Source: Clostridia bacterium
Lineage (GTDB): Bacteria; Bacillota; Clostridia; Oscillospirales; Acutalibacteraceae
DNA: 64,000 bases
NCBI GenBank assembly: GCA_017428085.1
Contig: JAFRRP010000019.1
Span: 1 to 64,000, forward strand
Direction: 5' to 3'
Shown here: piece by piece, positions 51,035 to 61,644 of the stretch
Layout: each line of letters opens with the position of its first letter
Numbering within the stretch: position 1 is the first letter of the stretch
Made by a program: the position numbers and the translations under genes
The notes under the pieces: model-generated
The model's database searches: none
What the model saw: only the letters and a program-made list of their open reading frames with translations
What the model was told of the DNA's origin: nothing

Positions 51035-52764
51035 CAGGCATCCTCCTTTTCGATCGCGCCGAAGGGGCAGATATTCACGCACAGGCCGCAGCCGTTGCAC
51101 TGGGTCGGCTCGATATACGGCCTGCCGTCCCGCAGGGTGATGGCGGGACAGCCCGCCTTCATGCAGACCTTGCAGTCGCGGCATTTGTCGGTAATCACGG
51201 CGCGGCCGGTGTATTTCACGGTTTTCAGCAGCGCGCAGGGCCGCTGAGCGATGATGACGGAGGGCTCGTCCTTCGCCGTCTCCTCCTTCACGATCTTTTC
51301 AAAGTTCTTTACGTCGAAGGGGTCGGCGATGCGCACGCTGTCGATCCCAACGGCCTTGCACAGCAGCTTCAGATCTGTCTGCTTCGTGGCCTCGCCCCGG
51401 ATGGTCTTTCCCGTGGTGGGGTTGTCCTGATGGCCGGTCATGCCGGTGATGGAGTTGTCCAGTATGATTACTGTATGGATGCCTTTGTTGTACACCACGT
51501 CGATCAGCCCCGTGATACCGGAGTGGATGAACGTGGAATCGCCGATGACGGAGACCAGCTTTTTGGCAAAATCTTCGCCTCTGGCTTTGGCCATTCCGTG
51601 GGCGGCGCTGACGGAAGCGCCCATGCACACGGTGGTGTCGATGGAAGAAAGCGGCGGCGCGGAGCCCAGCGTATAGCAGCCGATGTCCCCGGCAACGGTC
51701 AGCCCGAGTTTTTTGAGCACGTAGAAAGTGCCTCTGTGCGGGCAGCCCGCGCACATGACGGGCGGGCGCACTGGGATATCCGCGGCGGGCGTTTCTTCGA
51801 CCGCCTCTCCGAGGATCACTTTTCTGATGAGGTTGGGGGAGTATTCGCCCAACATCGTGAAGGCTTCTTTGCCGATGACCTTCAAGCTCAGCGCTTTGCA
51901 GTGCTCCTCGATAAACGGGTCGAGTTCTTCCAACACATATACGGTCTCGCACTTCGCGGCGAAATCGGCGATCTTTTTTTCGGGCAGCGGCCACACCACG
52001 CCCAGCTTCAGGTAATTGGCCTTGTCGCCCAGCGCCTCTTTCGCGTACTGGTAGGTGATGCCGGAGGCGATCACGCCCAGCTTCGCGCCGTTGTCCTCGA
52101 CGGTATTCAGTTCCGTGGCTTCGGCAAAGGCCGTTTCCGCTTTGGAACGTTCCTCCACGACCACGTGGCGCTTGATGGCGTTGGCGGGGGTCATCACGTA
52201 TTTGGCGGGGTCTTTGTTGTAGTCCTTCAGTTCGCCGCCGGTTCGTTCTTCCAGTTCCACAAGGCTCTGGGAGTGAGAGATGCGGGTGGTCAGCCGCAGG
52301 AAAACGGGCGTATCGAAGCGCTCGCTCAATTCAAACGCCTGTTTGGTGAATTCCTTGCATTCGGCGGAGTCGGCGGGCTCCAGCATCAATATCTTCGCCG
52401 CCTTGGCGTAGTGGCGGGAGTCCTGCTCGTTCTGGGAGGAGTGCATCCCCGGGTCGTCGGCCACGGCGATCACCAGCCCGCCGTTCACGCCCGTATAGGA
52501 GGCGGTGAACACGGGATCTGCCATCACGTTGAGGCCCACATGCTTGCAGCAGGTCATGGCCCTTGCGCCGGAGATGGAAGCGCCGATGGCGGTTTCCGCC
52601 GCCACCTTCTCGTTGGGGGCCCATTCCACGTAGAGCTCGTCGTACTTGATTGCCTCCTCCGTGATCTCTGTGCTGGGGGTGCCGGGGTAGGAGGAAACGA
52701 CCCTCGCCCCGGCCTCATATGCGCCGCGTGTGACGGCGGCGTTGCCTAACAGCAGTGCTTTCAT
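51034..52764 (-). CDS. iorA: Indolepyruvate ferredoxin oxidoreductase, alpha subunit
   Basis: IorA carries thiamine pyrophosphate and iron-sulfur clusters. The 576-residue protein has the pyrimidine-binding domain with SYPGTPSTEITEE near 25, the TPP domain with CAGCPHRGTFYVLKKLG near 330 and VIGDSTFIHSGITGL near 405, and a C-terminal two-cluster ferredoxin domain: CRDCKVCMKAGCPA near 528 and CNGCGLCVNICPFGA near 557. It should reduce ferredoxin during amino acid fermentation. It follows the ligase gene after 12 bp and is coupled to iorB. Confidence 0.95.
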   Translation of the reverse strand: MKALLLGNAAVTRGAYEAGARVVSSYPGTPSTEITEEAIKYDELYVEWAPNEKVAAETAIGASISGARAMTCCKHVGLNVMADPVFTASYTGVNGGLVIAVADDPGMHSSQNEQDSRHYAKAAKILMLEPADSAECKEFTKQAFELSERFDTPVFLRLTTRISHSQSLVELEERTGGELKDYNKDPAKYVMTPANAIKRHVVVEERSKAETAFAEATELNTVEDNGAKLGVIASGITYQYAKEALGDKANYLKLGVVWPLPEKKIADFAAKCETVYVLEELDPFIEEHCKALSLKVIGKEAFTMLGEYSPNLIRKVILGEAVEETPAADIPVRPPVMCAGCPHRGTFYVLKKLGLTVAGDIGCYTLGSAPPLSSIDTTVCMGASVSAAHGMAKARGEDFAKKLVSVIGDSTFIHSGITGLIDVVYNKGIHTVIILDNSITGMTGHQDNPTTGKTIRGEATKQTDLKLLCKAVGIDSVRIADPFDVKNFEKIVKEETAKDEPSVIIAQRPCALLKTVKYTGRAVITDKCRDCKVCMKAGCPAITLRDGRPYIEPTQCNGCGLCVNICPFGAIEKEDA

Positions 52765-52776
52765 CCGTTCTGCTCC

Positions 52777-54426
<1,650 letters not shown>

Positions 54427-54494
54427 TTTGTGTTTCCTTTCATTCGGGGATGTCGGAATGATGAAAATGAGATAATCCGTCCTCTGGATTCAGT

Positions 54495-54523
54495 AGTTTA
54501 TCATTAATAAAAAAAGAAGTCAA
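54495..54523 (-). promoter_or_regulatory. Promoter of the ligase-iorA-iorB-aminotransferase operon
   Basis: On the minus strand TTGACT (54523-54518), a 17-bp spacer and TAAACT (54500-54495), about 70 bp before the start codon. Confidence 0.6.
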
Positions 54524-54616
54524 TTGTTTTTGCATTCCTTTTTTTTATATCAGCTTTTATTTTTCTCAATCGGAGCGTGCAATTTCAGAAAAATCCGAAA
54601 ACAAGGCCTTATCGCA

Positions 54617-54645
54617 TTGACAAATCGAAAGGATTCATATAAAAT
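54617..54645 (+). promoter_or_regulatory. Promoter placing transcription at or next to the start codon
   Basis: Consensus TTGACA at 54617-54622, a 17-bp spacer and TAAAAT at 54640-54645. The expected transcription start, near 54652, lies 0-4 nt before the ATG at 54655, so the mRNA is probably leaderless. Confidence 0.6.
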
Positions 54646-54654
54646 TATGATATT

Positions 54655-55701
54655 ATGAAAATGAACTGTGATGACGTCAGACGTTTGGCTGCAGCTTGCC
54701 GCGAGGCGCAAGAGGATTTGTTCTTTGTGTCGGGTGTTTTGCCGCCTTATGAAACCATCGCTGCCGCATTTATGGTTCAAGAAGAACCGACATTGATGGT
54801 AGTGTCCGGCATGTTTTCCGTTCCGGACAGATTATTGAAAAACGACATTACCCCTCTTTTTTCTCGCCATCGTTCTGCTCCTCTGCGCGTGTGCGTCCTG
54901 GCCGACGGTGTTATCGCGGCGGATATACGGCTGCTGGCAGACGCTGAATTCCGCGCTTTCTGTGAACAAAGAAAAATCTCTCATCTGATCGTTCCTTTCG
55001 CGGAATTGGCGGATGGGAACGAGTACGGTTCGAGAGATTCCTACGGCTGGATCGGCGAATGGCGTGCTTCGCTGCCCTGTGCATTGCGTGTTACCGCTGT
55101 CTTTTCAGAGCCATTATCTGATTACGGCCCTTTTATCGCCCGGTTTGCTTCTCCCGGCTGCACCGTCGTCAACGCATACCGCGCGCCGGATGTTTTCGCT
55201 TATCAAACAGTCGGCATCAGAAAGAAATACGCTTATACGCGGGAGCTTGCGTTAAGGCGCTTCGCCCATCGTTCCGCCGTGTTTTTCACCGACCGCCGTG
55301 AGGCGGAGGAATTCCTTCGTTTCCTTCACCATGCCGATGTCAGGGCTGTTTATGTCAACGGCAATATGACCGAAGAACAGCTATATGACGCCTTGGATGC
55401 ATTTTCATCCTGTGACGATTTGTTGATTGCCACAAAGTCGGTTTTGGCTTCCTGTTTGTTTTATCGTGCAGATAACGTGTTTTTCTGCGGTATCCCGTAT
55501 TCCGTTTCGTTTTTGACGCGGTGCGCTTCCTTTTCGAACGACGGATCGATTTCGTGCGTCTTTTGTGAGAAAGATATCGAAGTCGATATCAATATTTTGA
55601 AATGCTTTGCCGGGAACCGGCGGGAAGAGGAACGGGAGCCGTTCTTGTCCGAAGCGCTGAACAAACTGCTTGCAGTAAAGCATCTGTTGATTGAAACCTG
55701 A
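54655..55701 (+). CDS. Degenerate RecQ-like superfamily 2 helicase-fold protein
   Basis: The 348-residue protein was not matched with certainty, but its layout recalls RecQ. The N-terminal CREAQEDLFFVSGVLPPYET resembles the RecQ 'FR-x-GQ-E' start, and the region near 40-60 (PTLMVVSGMFSVPDRLL) resembles the motif after Walker A. Walker A and the DExH box are missing. The segment near 205-295 (SAVFFTDRREAEEFLRFL, AVYVNGNMTEEQLYDALDAF, DDLLIATKSVLASCLF) looks like helicase domain 2 with its strand-helix order. It is likely inactive as an ATPase and may bind nucleic acid. No ribosome-binding site is present and the transcript may be leaderless (ATG at 54655 or 54661). A Gfo/Idh gene follows. Confidence 0.6.
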   Translation: MKMNCDDVRRLAAACREAQEDLFFVSGVLPPYETIAAAFMVQEEPTLMVVSGMFSVPDRLLKNDITPLFSRHRSAPLRVCVLADGVIAADIRLLADAEFRAFCEQRKISHLIVPFAELADGNEYGSRDSYGWIGEWRASLPCALRVTAVFSEPLSDYGPFIARFASPGCTVVNAYRAPDVFAYQTVGIRKKYAYTRELALRRFAHRSAVFFTDRREAEEFLRFLHHADVRAVYVNGNMTEEQLYDALDAFSSCDDLLIATKSVLASCLFYRADNVFFCGIPYSVSFLTRCASFSNDGSISCVFCEKDIEVDINILKCFAGNRREEEREPFLSEALNKLLAVKHLLIET

Positions 55702-55728
55702 TACTTTATTTTTTGAAGGGAGAATAAT

Positions 55729-56796
55729 ATGAAAGATAAGATCAATGTTGCAGTGATCGGGTGCGGATGCATCGCCACCTCCGCCCATATCCCGGCTTAC
55801 ATGAAGAGCGACAGGGCGGAGATCAAATATTTCTGCGATATCATTCCCGAAAAGGCCGACGCCGCCGTGGCGAAAAACGGCTGCGGCAAGGCGGTCTACG
55901 ATTATCACGAGATCCTCGACGATCCGGAGCTGGACGCGGTGTCTGTGTGTACCCATAACGACATGCATTCCGTGATCGCCATCGACTTTATGAAGCACGG
56001 CAAGGACGTCCTGTGCGAAAAGCCCGCCGCCCGGATCTTGTCCGAGGCACTGGAGATGGAAAAGGTCTCCTACGACACGGGCCGCATTTTATCCATCGGC
56101 GTGTGCAACCGCTATTCCAACGCGGTCAATCATATCAAGAAATACATTGAAGAGGGCAAGCTGGGCGAGGTCTATCACGTCTACGCCTCCTTCCGCGCTC
56201 ACCGGTCCATCCCGGGGCTCGGCGGCGATTTCACGAAGCACGCGGCCTCCGGCGGCGGCGCGCTGATCGATTGGGGCGTCCACTATATCGACCTCATCAT
56301 GTACTGTCTCGGCGACCCGAAGGTCCTCACCGCCAGCGGCGAGGCGTTTTGCAAGCTGGGCCGCGATATGAAGAACTATGTCTACACCTCCATGTGGTCC
56401 GAGGACACCAGCGATAAAGAGAACGGCGTCTACGACGTGGACGACTCCGTGGTGGGTATCGTGCGTACCGACGGCGCTGTCGTCAGCTTCCACGGCGCGT
56501 GGGCGCAGAACATCGGTGTCAGCGAGACATACATCGATTTCATGGGCGATAAAGGCGGTATCCGTTTGGCATACGGCGGCGGTTTTACGTATTATACCGC
56601 CCGGGACGGAATGCTGATCGAAAGCAAGCCGGAGTTCCGTATGAACAACATCCACGAAACCGAAGTGCTGGACTTCGTGGAGTGCGTATGCAGGGGAGAA
56701 CGGAACCGCAACGACATCAAATACGCCGTTGGAACGTCCAAGATCATGCAGGCGATCTACGATTCCTCCGCGGCTCATAAAGAAATAACGTTATAA
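55729..56796 (+). CDS. Gfo/Idh/MocA family NAD(P)-dependent oxidoreductase
   Basis: The 355-residue protein has an N-terminal Rossmann domain (INVAVIGCGCIATSAHIPAY) and the family CEKPAA motif with catalytic Lys near residue 98, then the alpha/beta C-terminal domain with WGVHYIDLIMYCLGDPK near 186. Such enzymes oxidise or reduce sugar or inositol hydroxyl groups. AAGGGAG lies before the ATG. It follows the RecQ-like gene by 27 bp and precedes the V-ATPase operon by 39 bp without an evident terminator, so some read-through is possible. The substrate is not readable from sequence. Confidence 0.87.
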   Translation: MKDKINVAVIGCGCIATSAHIPAYMKSDRAEIKYFCDIIPEKADAAVAKNGCGKAVYDYHEILDDPELDAVSVCTHNDMHSVIAIDFMKHGKDVLCEKPAARILSEALEMEKVSYDTGRILSIGVCNRYSNAVNHIKKYIEEGKLGEVYHVYASFRAHRSIPGLGGDFTKHAASGGGALIDWGVHYIDLIMYCLGDPKVLTASGEAFCKLGRDMKNYVYTSMWSEDTSDKENGVYDVDDSVVGIVRTDGAVVSFHGAWAQNIGVSETYIDFMGDKGGIRLAYGGGFTYYTARDGMLIESKPEFRMNNIHETEVLDFVECVCRGERNRNDIKYAVGTSKIMQAIYDSSAAHKEITL

Positions 56797-56835
56797 GATT
56801 ATATTTTTCAGCAACGAAATTTCAGAGGTGACACC

Positions 56836-57153
56836 ATGGCATCTGAAATCATGAAACGAATCGAAGAGACAGAGCGTCTGTGCGACGAGCGCATCGAAAA
56901 AGCGCAGGCGGAGGCGGGCGACGTTATTGCGCAGGCAAAAGCGCAGTCTGTAAAAATGAAAGCAGACGCTTTGGCCAATGCCAAAACGCAGGCGGAAGAG
57001 ATCATCTCCCGTGCCAACAACGCCGCTGCGCAGGCGATCGACGCATCGGAAAAGCAGGCGCAGATCGATATCTCCGCCATGCGCGACGCCGCGAAGGGCA
57101 GGACCGCGCAGGCGGTCAATGCCGTTGCCAAGCGGCTTGTGGAGTGGAACTGA
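56836..57153 (+). CDS. ntpF: V-type ATPase peripheral stalk subunit (G/H type)
   Basis: The 105-residue protein is almost one long amphipathic helix, rich in Ala, Glu, Lys and Gln (EETERLCDERIEKAQAEAGD onward), as expected for the NtpF/AhaH stalk subunit that pairs with NtpE in a right-handed coiled coil. AGAGGTG lies upstream of the ATG at 56836. It is the first gene of the operon, whose order matches ntpFIKECGAB of Enterococcus hirae. The stalk keeps the A3B3 head from turning with the rotor. Confidence 0.85.
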   Translation: MASEIMKRIEETERLCDERIEKAQAEAGDVIAQAKAQSVKMKADALANAKTQAEEIISRANNAAAQAIDASEKQAQIDISAMRDAAKGRTAQAVNAVAKRLVEWN

Positions 57154-57166
57154 CGGGGGTGATGGC

Positions 57167-59218
57167 TTGGCAAAGCTGAAAGTGATGTCGATCGAGCTGG
57201 CCGCACCCTTATCCCGCAAGGATGAGGTCGTCGATTATCTTCAACGCAAAGGCGCGGTGGAATTATCGGTCCCGGAAGCGACGGAACGGTTTTCGGTGAC
57301 GACGGCTCCCGATTCATATGAAAATAACGATAAGGCAACGGCGCTGGTGAACAGCGCGTTGTCCGTTTTGAATCGTCGCTGTCCACAGAAAAAACCGCTT
57401 ACGGCCATGCTGGAGCCCCGTAAGGAACTGACGCTTTCGGAGTGGATAAAACGGGCGGAAAAGCTGGATGATGTTTTGCGTGAATGCGAAGCATTGATCC
57501 GTATGGACAAGCAGATCGCCGACCGTAACGCGGATATCGTGCGGCGTCAGGTGATGATCGACTCGCTGGCTCCCTGGCAGGAGTGCGATATCCCTGTGAG
57601 CAGCGGATTTACAAAGCATACTGCGCGCATACTCGGCAGTTTCCGGTCAAAGAAGACGCGCGAGGAATTATTATTGACGCTGGCCAATGAGCTTCCTGAA
57701 CGCGACTGTGTGGATCTGGAGATCATCTCCGCCTCGGAGGTTGAGACCTGTGTGGCAGTTTTTTGTTTAAAAGAGGATTATGAGGAGATCGAGAACGTTT
57801 TACGCGCGGAAGGGTTCGTTCGTGCGCCGGAGTGCGGAGAACGGACGCCGCGTGAAAGGATCGAGGAACTGACCGTTCAGAACGAGACGGACGCTCACGC
57901 AAACGCCGAAGATGAGGCGCTTCTTGCCGATAAAGCCGCTTTTTTTCCTGATCTGGAATTCGCGCTGGATTATTTGTCTGCCGAACGGGAGAAAACTGCC
58001 GCGTTGGAAAAGATCGCGCACAGCGGCAGGGTATGCCTGATAAACGGTTATATCGCGCAGCGGGACGCGAAGCGGGTGGCGGAATACTGTGAAAATCATT
58101 TTGACGCCGCTGCGGAGGTCCGTGAGCCGGAGGAGGATGAGGACGTCCCCGTATTGTTATCCAACGGCTTTTTTTCGGCTCCGCTTGAAAACATTACAGG
58201 GATGTACTCGATGCCGGCCAGGGGCGATATCGACCCCACCGGATTTATGTCGTTTTTCTACTATTTGTTTTTCGGCATGATGCTTTCCGACGCGGGCTAC
58301 GGCCTCATCATCAGCGGCGTGTGCGGCGGTCTGCTGCTCTTTAAAAAAGGGCTGGAACGCAAGTGGAAGAACACGCTGAAGATGTACCTGTTCTGCGGTC
58401 TTTCCACGGTATTCTGGGGCGCCATGTACGGCAGCTGGTTCGGCGACGCGCCTGCGGTCATCTGCCGGGAATTCCTGCATAAGGACTTTAACCCCCTGCC
58501 GCCCATCTGGACAGATGCGGTCAAGGACACGATGAACGTTCTGATCATGTGTTTTATCCTGGGGTTGGCGCATCTATTCTGGGGGGTCCTGATGAAGGGC
58601 TGGACCGATATCAAAAACGGGCGTAAACTTGACGCGGTCTTTGACACTGTCCCAACGTTCCTGACGGTCATCGGTATCGCGCCCATCTTCTTCGGGCTGT
58701 TCGTACAGGACAGTATTCCCGATGATTATTCGCCGCTCGGCACGTTTTTCTACAACACTTTCATGAGCGTTCATTCGGCGTTGAAAGGAGTTTCCACGTA
58801 TATCCTGATCGCCGGCGTTGCGCTTGTGATCCTGACGGCAGGACGATCGGCAAAGAACATCGGCGGCAAACTGGGCGGCGGCCTCTATGGGGTTTATAAT
58901 CTGTTTTCCGGTTACCTCGGCGATGTGCTTTCTTATGCCCGTCTGCTGGCGCTTGGTATGGCTACCGGCGTGATCGGGCAGGTCATGAATATGCTGGGCA
59001 CGATGCCGAAGAATCCCGTGATCAAGGCGATCGCCTTCATTTTAGTGTTCTGCGCCGGGCACGCGGCGAATCTTGCCATCAATATCATCGGCGCGTACGT
59101 TCATACAAACAGGCTCCAGTATGTGGAGTTCTTTTCCAAGTTCTATGAGGGCGGCGGACGTGCGTTCGTCCCCTTCGCAGCGGATACTAAGTATTACAGG
59201 TTCAAGGAGGAACTTTGA
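57167..59218 (+). CDS. ntpI: V-type ATPase subunit I (membrane stator, a-subunit)
   Basis: NtpI is the stator that carries the half channels for the ion and connects to the stalks. The 683-residue protein has a soluble N-terminal half (about 1-340) with coiled coils, and a C-terminal half with about seven helices, beginning FMSFFYYLFFGMMLSDAGYG near 360; the essential Arg is expected in DVLSYARLLALGMATG near 585. The start is TTG at 57167 after GGGGGTGAT; ATG at 57185 is an alternative. It is followed by ntpK after 1 bp. Confidence 0.92.
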   Translation: MAKLKVMSIELAAPLSRKDEVVDYLQRKGAVELSVPEATERFSVTTAPDSYENNDKATALVNSALSVLNRRCPQKKPLTAMLEPRKELTLSEWIKRAEKLDDVLRECEALIRMDKQIADRNADIVRRQVMIDSLAPWQECDIPVSSGFTKHTARILGSFRSKKTREELLLTLANELPERDCVDLEIISASEVETCVAVFCLKEDYEEIENVLRAEGFVRAPECGERTPRERIEELTVQNETDAHANAEDEALLADKAAFFPDLEFALDYLSAEREKTAALEKIAHSGRVCLINGYIAQRDAKRVAEYCENHFDAAAEVREPEEDEDVPVLLSNGFFSAPLENITGMYSMPARGDIDPTGFMSFFYYLFFGMMLSDAGYGLIISGVCGGLLLFKKGLERKWKNTLKMYLFCGLSTVFWGAMYGSWFGDAPAVICREFLHKDFNPLPPIWTDAVKDTMNVLIMCFILGLAHLFWGVLMKGWTDIKNGRKLDAVFDTVPTFLTVIGIAPIFFGLFVQDSIPDDYSPLGTFFYNTFMSVHSALKGVSTYILIAGVALVILTAGRSAKNIGGKLGGGLYGVYNLFSGYLGDVLSYARLLALGMATGVIGQVMNMLGTMPKNPVIKAIAFILVFCAGHAANLAINIIGAYVHTNRLQYVEFFSKFYEGGGRAFVPFAADTKYYRFKEEL

Positions 59219-59219
59219 T

Positions 59220-59711
59220 ATGTCCAATTCTCTCGCTGTTTTCTTCATCATTTTCGGCGCGGTTCTTGCCGCGGGGCTTCCCGGCATGGGCTCTGCCAGA
59301 GGTACGTCCCTTGTGGGCCAGGCTGCCGCAGGCGTCGTGTCCGAGGATCCTTCCAAATTCGGCAAAGTATTGATCCTGCAGGTACTTCCCGCCACGCAGG
59401 GCCTTTACGGACTGCTGATCGCCATTTTGACGCTCAGTTTTACCAAGGTCATGGGCGGCGGTATGCCAGCTTATACCTGGCAGCAGGGACTTGCTTTCTT
59501 TGCCGCCGATCTGCCGATGGCGGTCGTCGGTTACTTCTCCGCCATTCATCAAGCAAAAGCCGCCGCTGCGGGCGTTGGACTTGTCGCGAAAAAGCCCAAT
59601 GAATCCGGTAAAGCCATCACGTTTGCCGCTTTGGTGGAGACCTACGCGATCCTTGCGCTTCTGACTTCCATCCTTGCGCTCAACGGCCTGACGAGCTCGT
59701 TCGGCATCTGA
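59220..59711 (+). CDS. ntpK: V-type ATPase subunit K (rotor ring, sodium type)
   Basis: NtpK forms the membrane rotor ring. The 163-residue protein is the duplicated four-helix form. In helix 2 it has LPATQGLYG, in helix 3 SAIHQAKAAAAG, and in helix 4 the ion-binding Glu in ALVETYAILALL. These give the Thr-Gln, Gln and Glu that bind sodium in Enterococcus hirae NtpK, so sodium transport is predicted. Helix 1-2 and 3-4 pairs share GxGSARG / GVGLVAKK turns. ATG at 59220 has AAGGAGG upstream; it follows ntpI by one base. Only one of the two hairpins carries the Glu. Confidence 0.94.
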   Translation: MSNSLAVFFIIFGAVLAAGLPGMGSARGTSLVGQAAAGVVSEDPSKFGKVLILQVLPATQGLYGLLIAILTLSFTKVMGGGMPAYTWQQGLAFFAADLPMAVVGYFSAIHQAKAAAAGVGLVAKKPNESGKAITFAALVETYAILALLTSILALNGLTSSFGI

Positions 59712-59727
59712 TAACGGAGGGACGTTT

Positions 59728-60297
59728 ATGTCCGGTTTGGATAAAATGATCGCACGTTTGGAAAGCGATTGTGAAGCCCGGTGTGAGCAGATCGCGCTGG
59801 AAGCCGCCGCAGACGCCGCCGGCATGCTGGAGGCTGCCTCGCGGGAAAGCCGCGCAGAGGCGGAACGTGTTTTTTCCGACGCCGATAAGCAGGCAGAGCT
59901 GATTGTCAAAAAGGCGGAATCCACCGCAGCTGCCAACGCCAGACGTTTGATGCTGGAGGCTAAGGTGGCGTTGATCGAAGAGACTGTTGACGCCGCCGTT
60001 AAAAAGCTGCGTTCTCTGGACGCGCCCTCCTATTTCGGTATTCTGCAGCGCCTGGTGGAAAAATACCGTACAGGGGAGCCCGGCGTATTATATTTCGGCG
60101 CGTCGGATGCTGCTCGGATGCCGGAGGACTTTTTGCAGGCGTTCCCGGAGATCTCCGTCTCGGATGGATCCGCCCCGATCGAGGACGGTTTTATCCTGAA
60201 ATACGGCGATATCGAGATCAACTGTACGTTTGACGCGCTTCGCAGCGCTTCGTTGGACGATCTCAAAACCGTTGCGGCGGAACAATTGTTTTTGTAA
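59728..60297 (+). CDS. ntpE: V-type ATPase subunit E (peripheral stalk)
   Basis: The 189-residue protein has an N-terminal helix (about 1-95, Ala- and Glu-rich) and a C-terminal alpha/beta domain (about 100-189) that binds the head (DGFILKYGDIEINCTFDALR). This is the layout of NtpE, partner of NtpF in the peripheral stalk. CGGAGGGAC lies before the ATG at 59728. Identity is weak in sequence but firm by place in the operon. Confidence 0.88.
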   Translation: MSGLDKMIARLESDCEARCEQIALEAAADAAGMLEAASRESRAEAERVFSDADKQAELIVKKAESTAAANARRLMLEAKVALIEETVDAAVKKLRSLDAPSYFGILQRLVEKYRTGEPGVLYFGASDAARMPEDFLQAFPEISVSDGSAPIEDGFILKYGDIEINCTFDALRSASLDDLKTVAAEQLFL

Positions 60298-60359
60298 TGA
60301 ATGATTGCAATGATAAGGGGCGTTGCTCCTTTTCAGCATAACTGAAGGAGGGATCTGTT

Positions 60360-61325
60360 ATGAACCCATCCGAATACACCTATGCCGTGGCGTGCATCCG
60401 CAGCAACGAGACGAAGCTGTTATCCGCGCAGGAATTGAATTCCGTGATCAACGCCGCAGGTTACCGGGAGGCGGTCCGTCGTCTGAACGACCGTGGTTAT
60501 GAGATCGCAGGCTCGGATTACGCTGCAGCGTTGGAAAAACGTCTTTCCGACGCATGGGGATTGCTGGAAACGCTGCTGCCGGATCGTTCGCAATTTGACA
60601 GCATCCTGATCGAAAACGACTTTCAGAACCTGAAGTCTGCCGTAAAGGCGTTGGTCTGTGATAAGGAAGCCGGATCCTTATTGTTCGCTCCGTCGGTTTA
60701 TGACGCCGACTTGATCGTTGACGCCGTCAACAGAAATGACAACGATTCTCTGCCGGAGCCATTGCGGCATGCGCATCGCAGCTCTTATCGCATTTTAACG
60801 CAGACGCGATTCGCGCAGCTGGCGGATTCCGTTGTGGATCGCGCTGCGTTGGAGTGGTCCATTAAACTGGCTGATCAAGCGGATCATCCGATCATGCGGC
60901 AGATCGCGCAGACGAGGGCGGCTTGTGCAGATATCAAGATCTTGTACCGCTGTATCAAGGCGCAAAAAGCGCAGAGCTTTACAGAACGGTGTGTTTGCGC
61001 CTGCGACGCGTTCGATAAAGCGGAGATCATCGCCGTTTCGCAGCAGGGCAGAGATGCATTTTTGGAATATCTTTCCCATACGGACTATGCGGACGCCGCC
61101 GTCGCCCTTCGGGAAAGTCCATCCGCTTTTGAAAAGTGGTGTGATGATAAAATGCTTTCGCTTCTGCGTCCCGCCAAGTTCGATATCGGCGGTCCGGCGC
61201 CGCTTGCTGCGTACTGGTTTGCCGTTCAGGCGGAGGTCAAAGACATTCGCATCATCCTTTCTGCGAAGCACAGCGGCATACCGGACGAGATTGTTCGCGG
61301 GAGAGTGAGGGAGCTGTATGTATAA
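60360..61325 (+). CDS. ntpC: V-type ATPase subunit C (rotor socket, d-like)
   Basis: NtpC couples the central shaft to the rotor ring. The 321-residue protein is all helical with the family pattern: TYAVACIRSNETKLLS at the start, NDFQNLKSAVKAL near 95, and EVKDIRIILSAKHSGIPDE near 295 at the end. AAGGAGGGATC precedes the ATG. Its end overlaps the next gene by 8 bp. The 62-bp gap before it holds no recognised feature. Confidence 0.9.
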   Translation: MNPSEYTYAVACIRSNETKLLSAQELNSVINAAGYREAVRRLNDRGYEIAGSDYAAALEKRLSDAWGLLETLLPDRSQFDSILIENDFQNLKSAVKALVCDKEAGSLLFAPSVYDADLIVDAVNRNDNDSLPEPLRHAHRSSYRILTQTRFAQLADSVVDRAALEWSIKLADQADHPIMRQIAQTRAACADIKILYRCIKAQKAQSFTERCVCACDAFDKAEIIAVSQQGRDAFLEYLSHTDYADAAVALRESPSAFEKWCDDKMLSLLRPAKFDIGGPAPLAAYWFAVQAEVKDIRIILSAKHSGIPDEIVRGRVRELYV

Positions 61326-61629
61326 GATCGGCGTTATGGGAGATAAAGACAGTATATACGGCTTTTCTTCCGTCGGCCTTACGGTGATGCCTGTTGAGGA
61401 ACCGGCGGAGGGCATAAAGCTGCTGAAATCCGTCGCGGATGAATTTGCCGTGATCTTTATCACTGAAAAACTTGCTTCCGAAATGGACGTGGAAATCAGA
61501 AAATATCGGGAACGGACGGTTCCCGCCATTATACCGATCCCGGGCGTCACCGGTAATACGGGGATCGGTTTGAAAAACGTCAGCAGATCCGTGGAACAGG
61601 CTGTCGGTTCCGACATTCTTGCGGACTGA
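61318..61629 (+). CDS. ntpG: V-type ATPase subunit F (central shaft)
   Basis: The 103-residue protein has the small Rossmann-like fold of subunit F (E. hirae NtpG): YKIGVMGDKDSIYGFSSVGL, EFAVIFITEKLA and PAIIPIPGVTGNTGIG. It forms the rotor shaft with subunit D, whose gene should follow ntpB outside the window. The ATG lies inside ntpC (8-bp overlap) with GAGGGAG upstream. Confidence 0.93.
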   Translation: MYKIGVMGDKDSIYGFSSVGLTVMPVEEPAEGIKLLKSVADEFAVIFITEKLASEMDVEIRKYRERTVPAIIPIPGVTGNTGIGLKNVSRSVEQAVGSDILAD

Positions 61630-61644
61630 GAAAGGCAGGACAAT

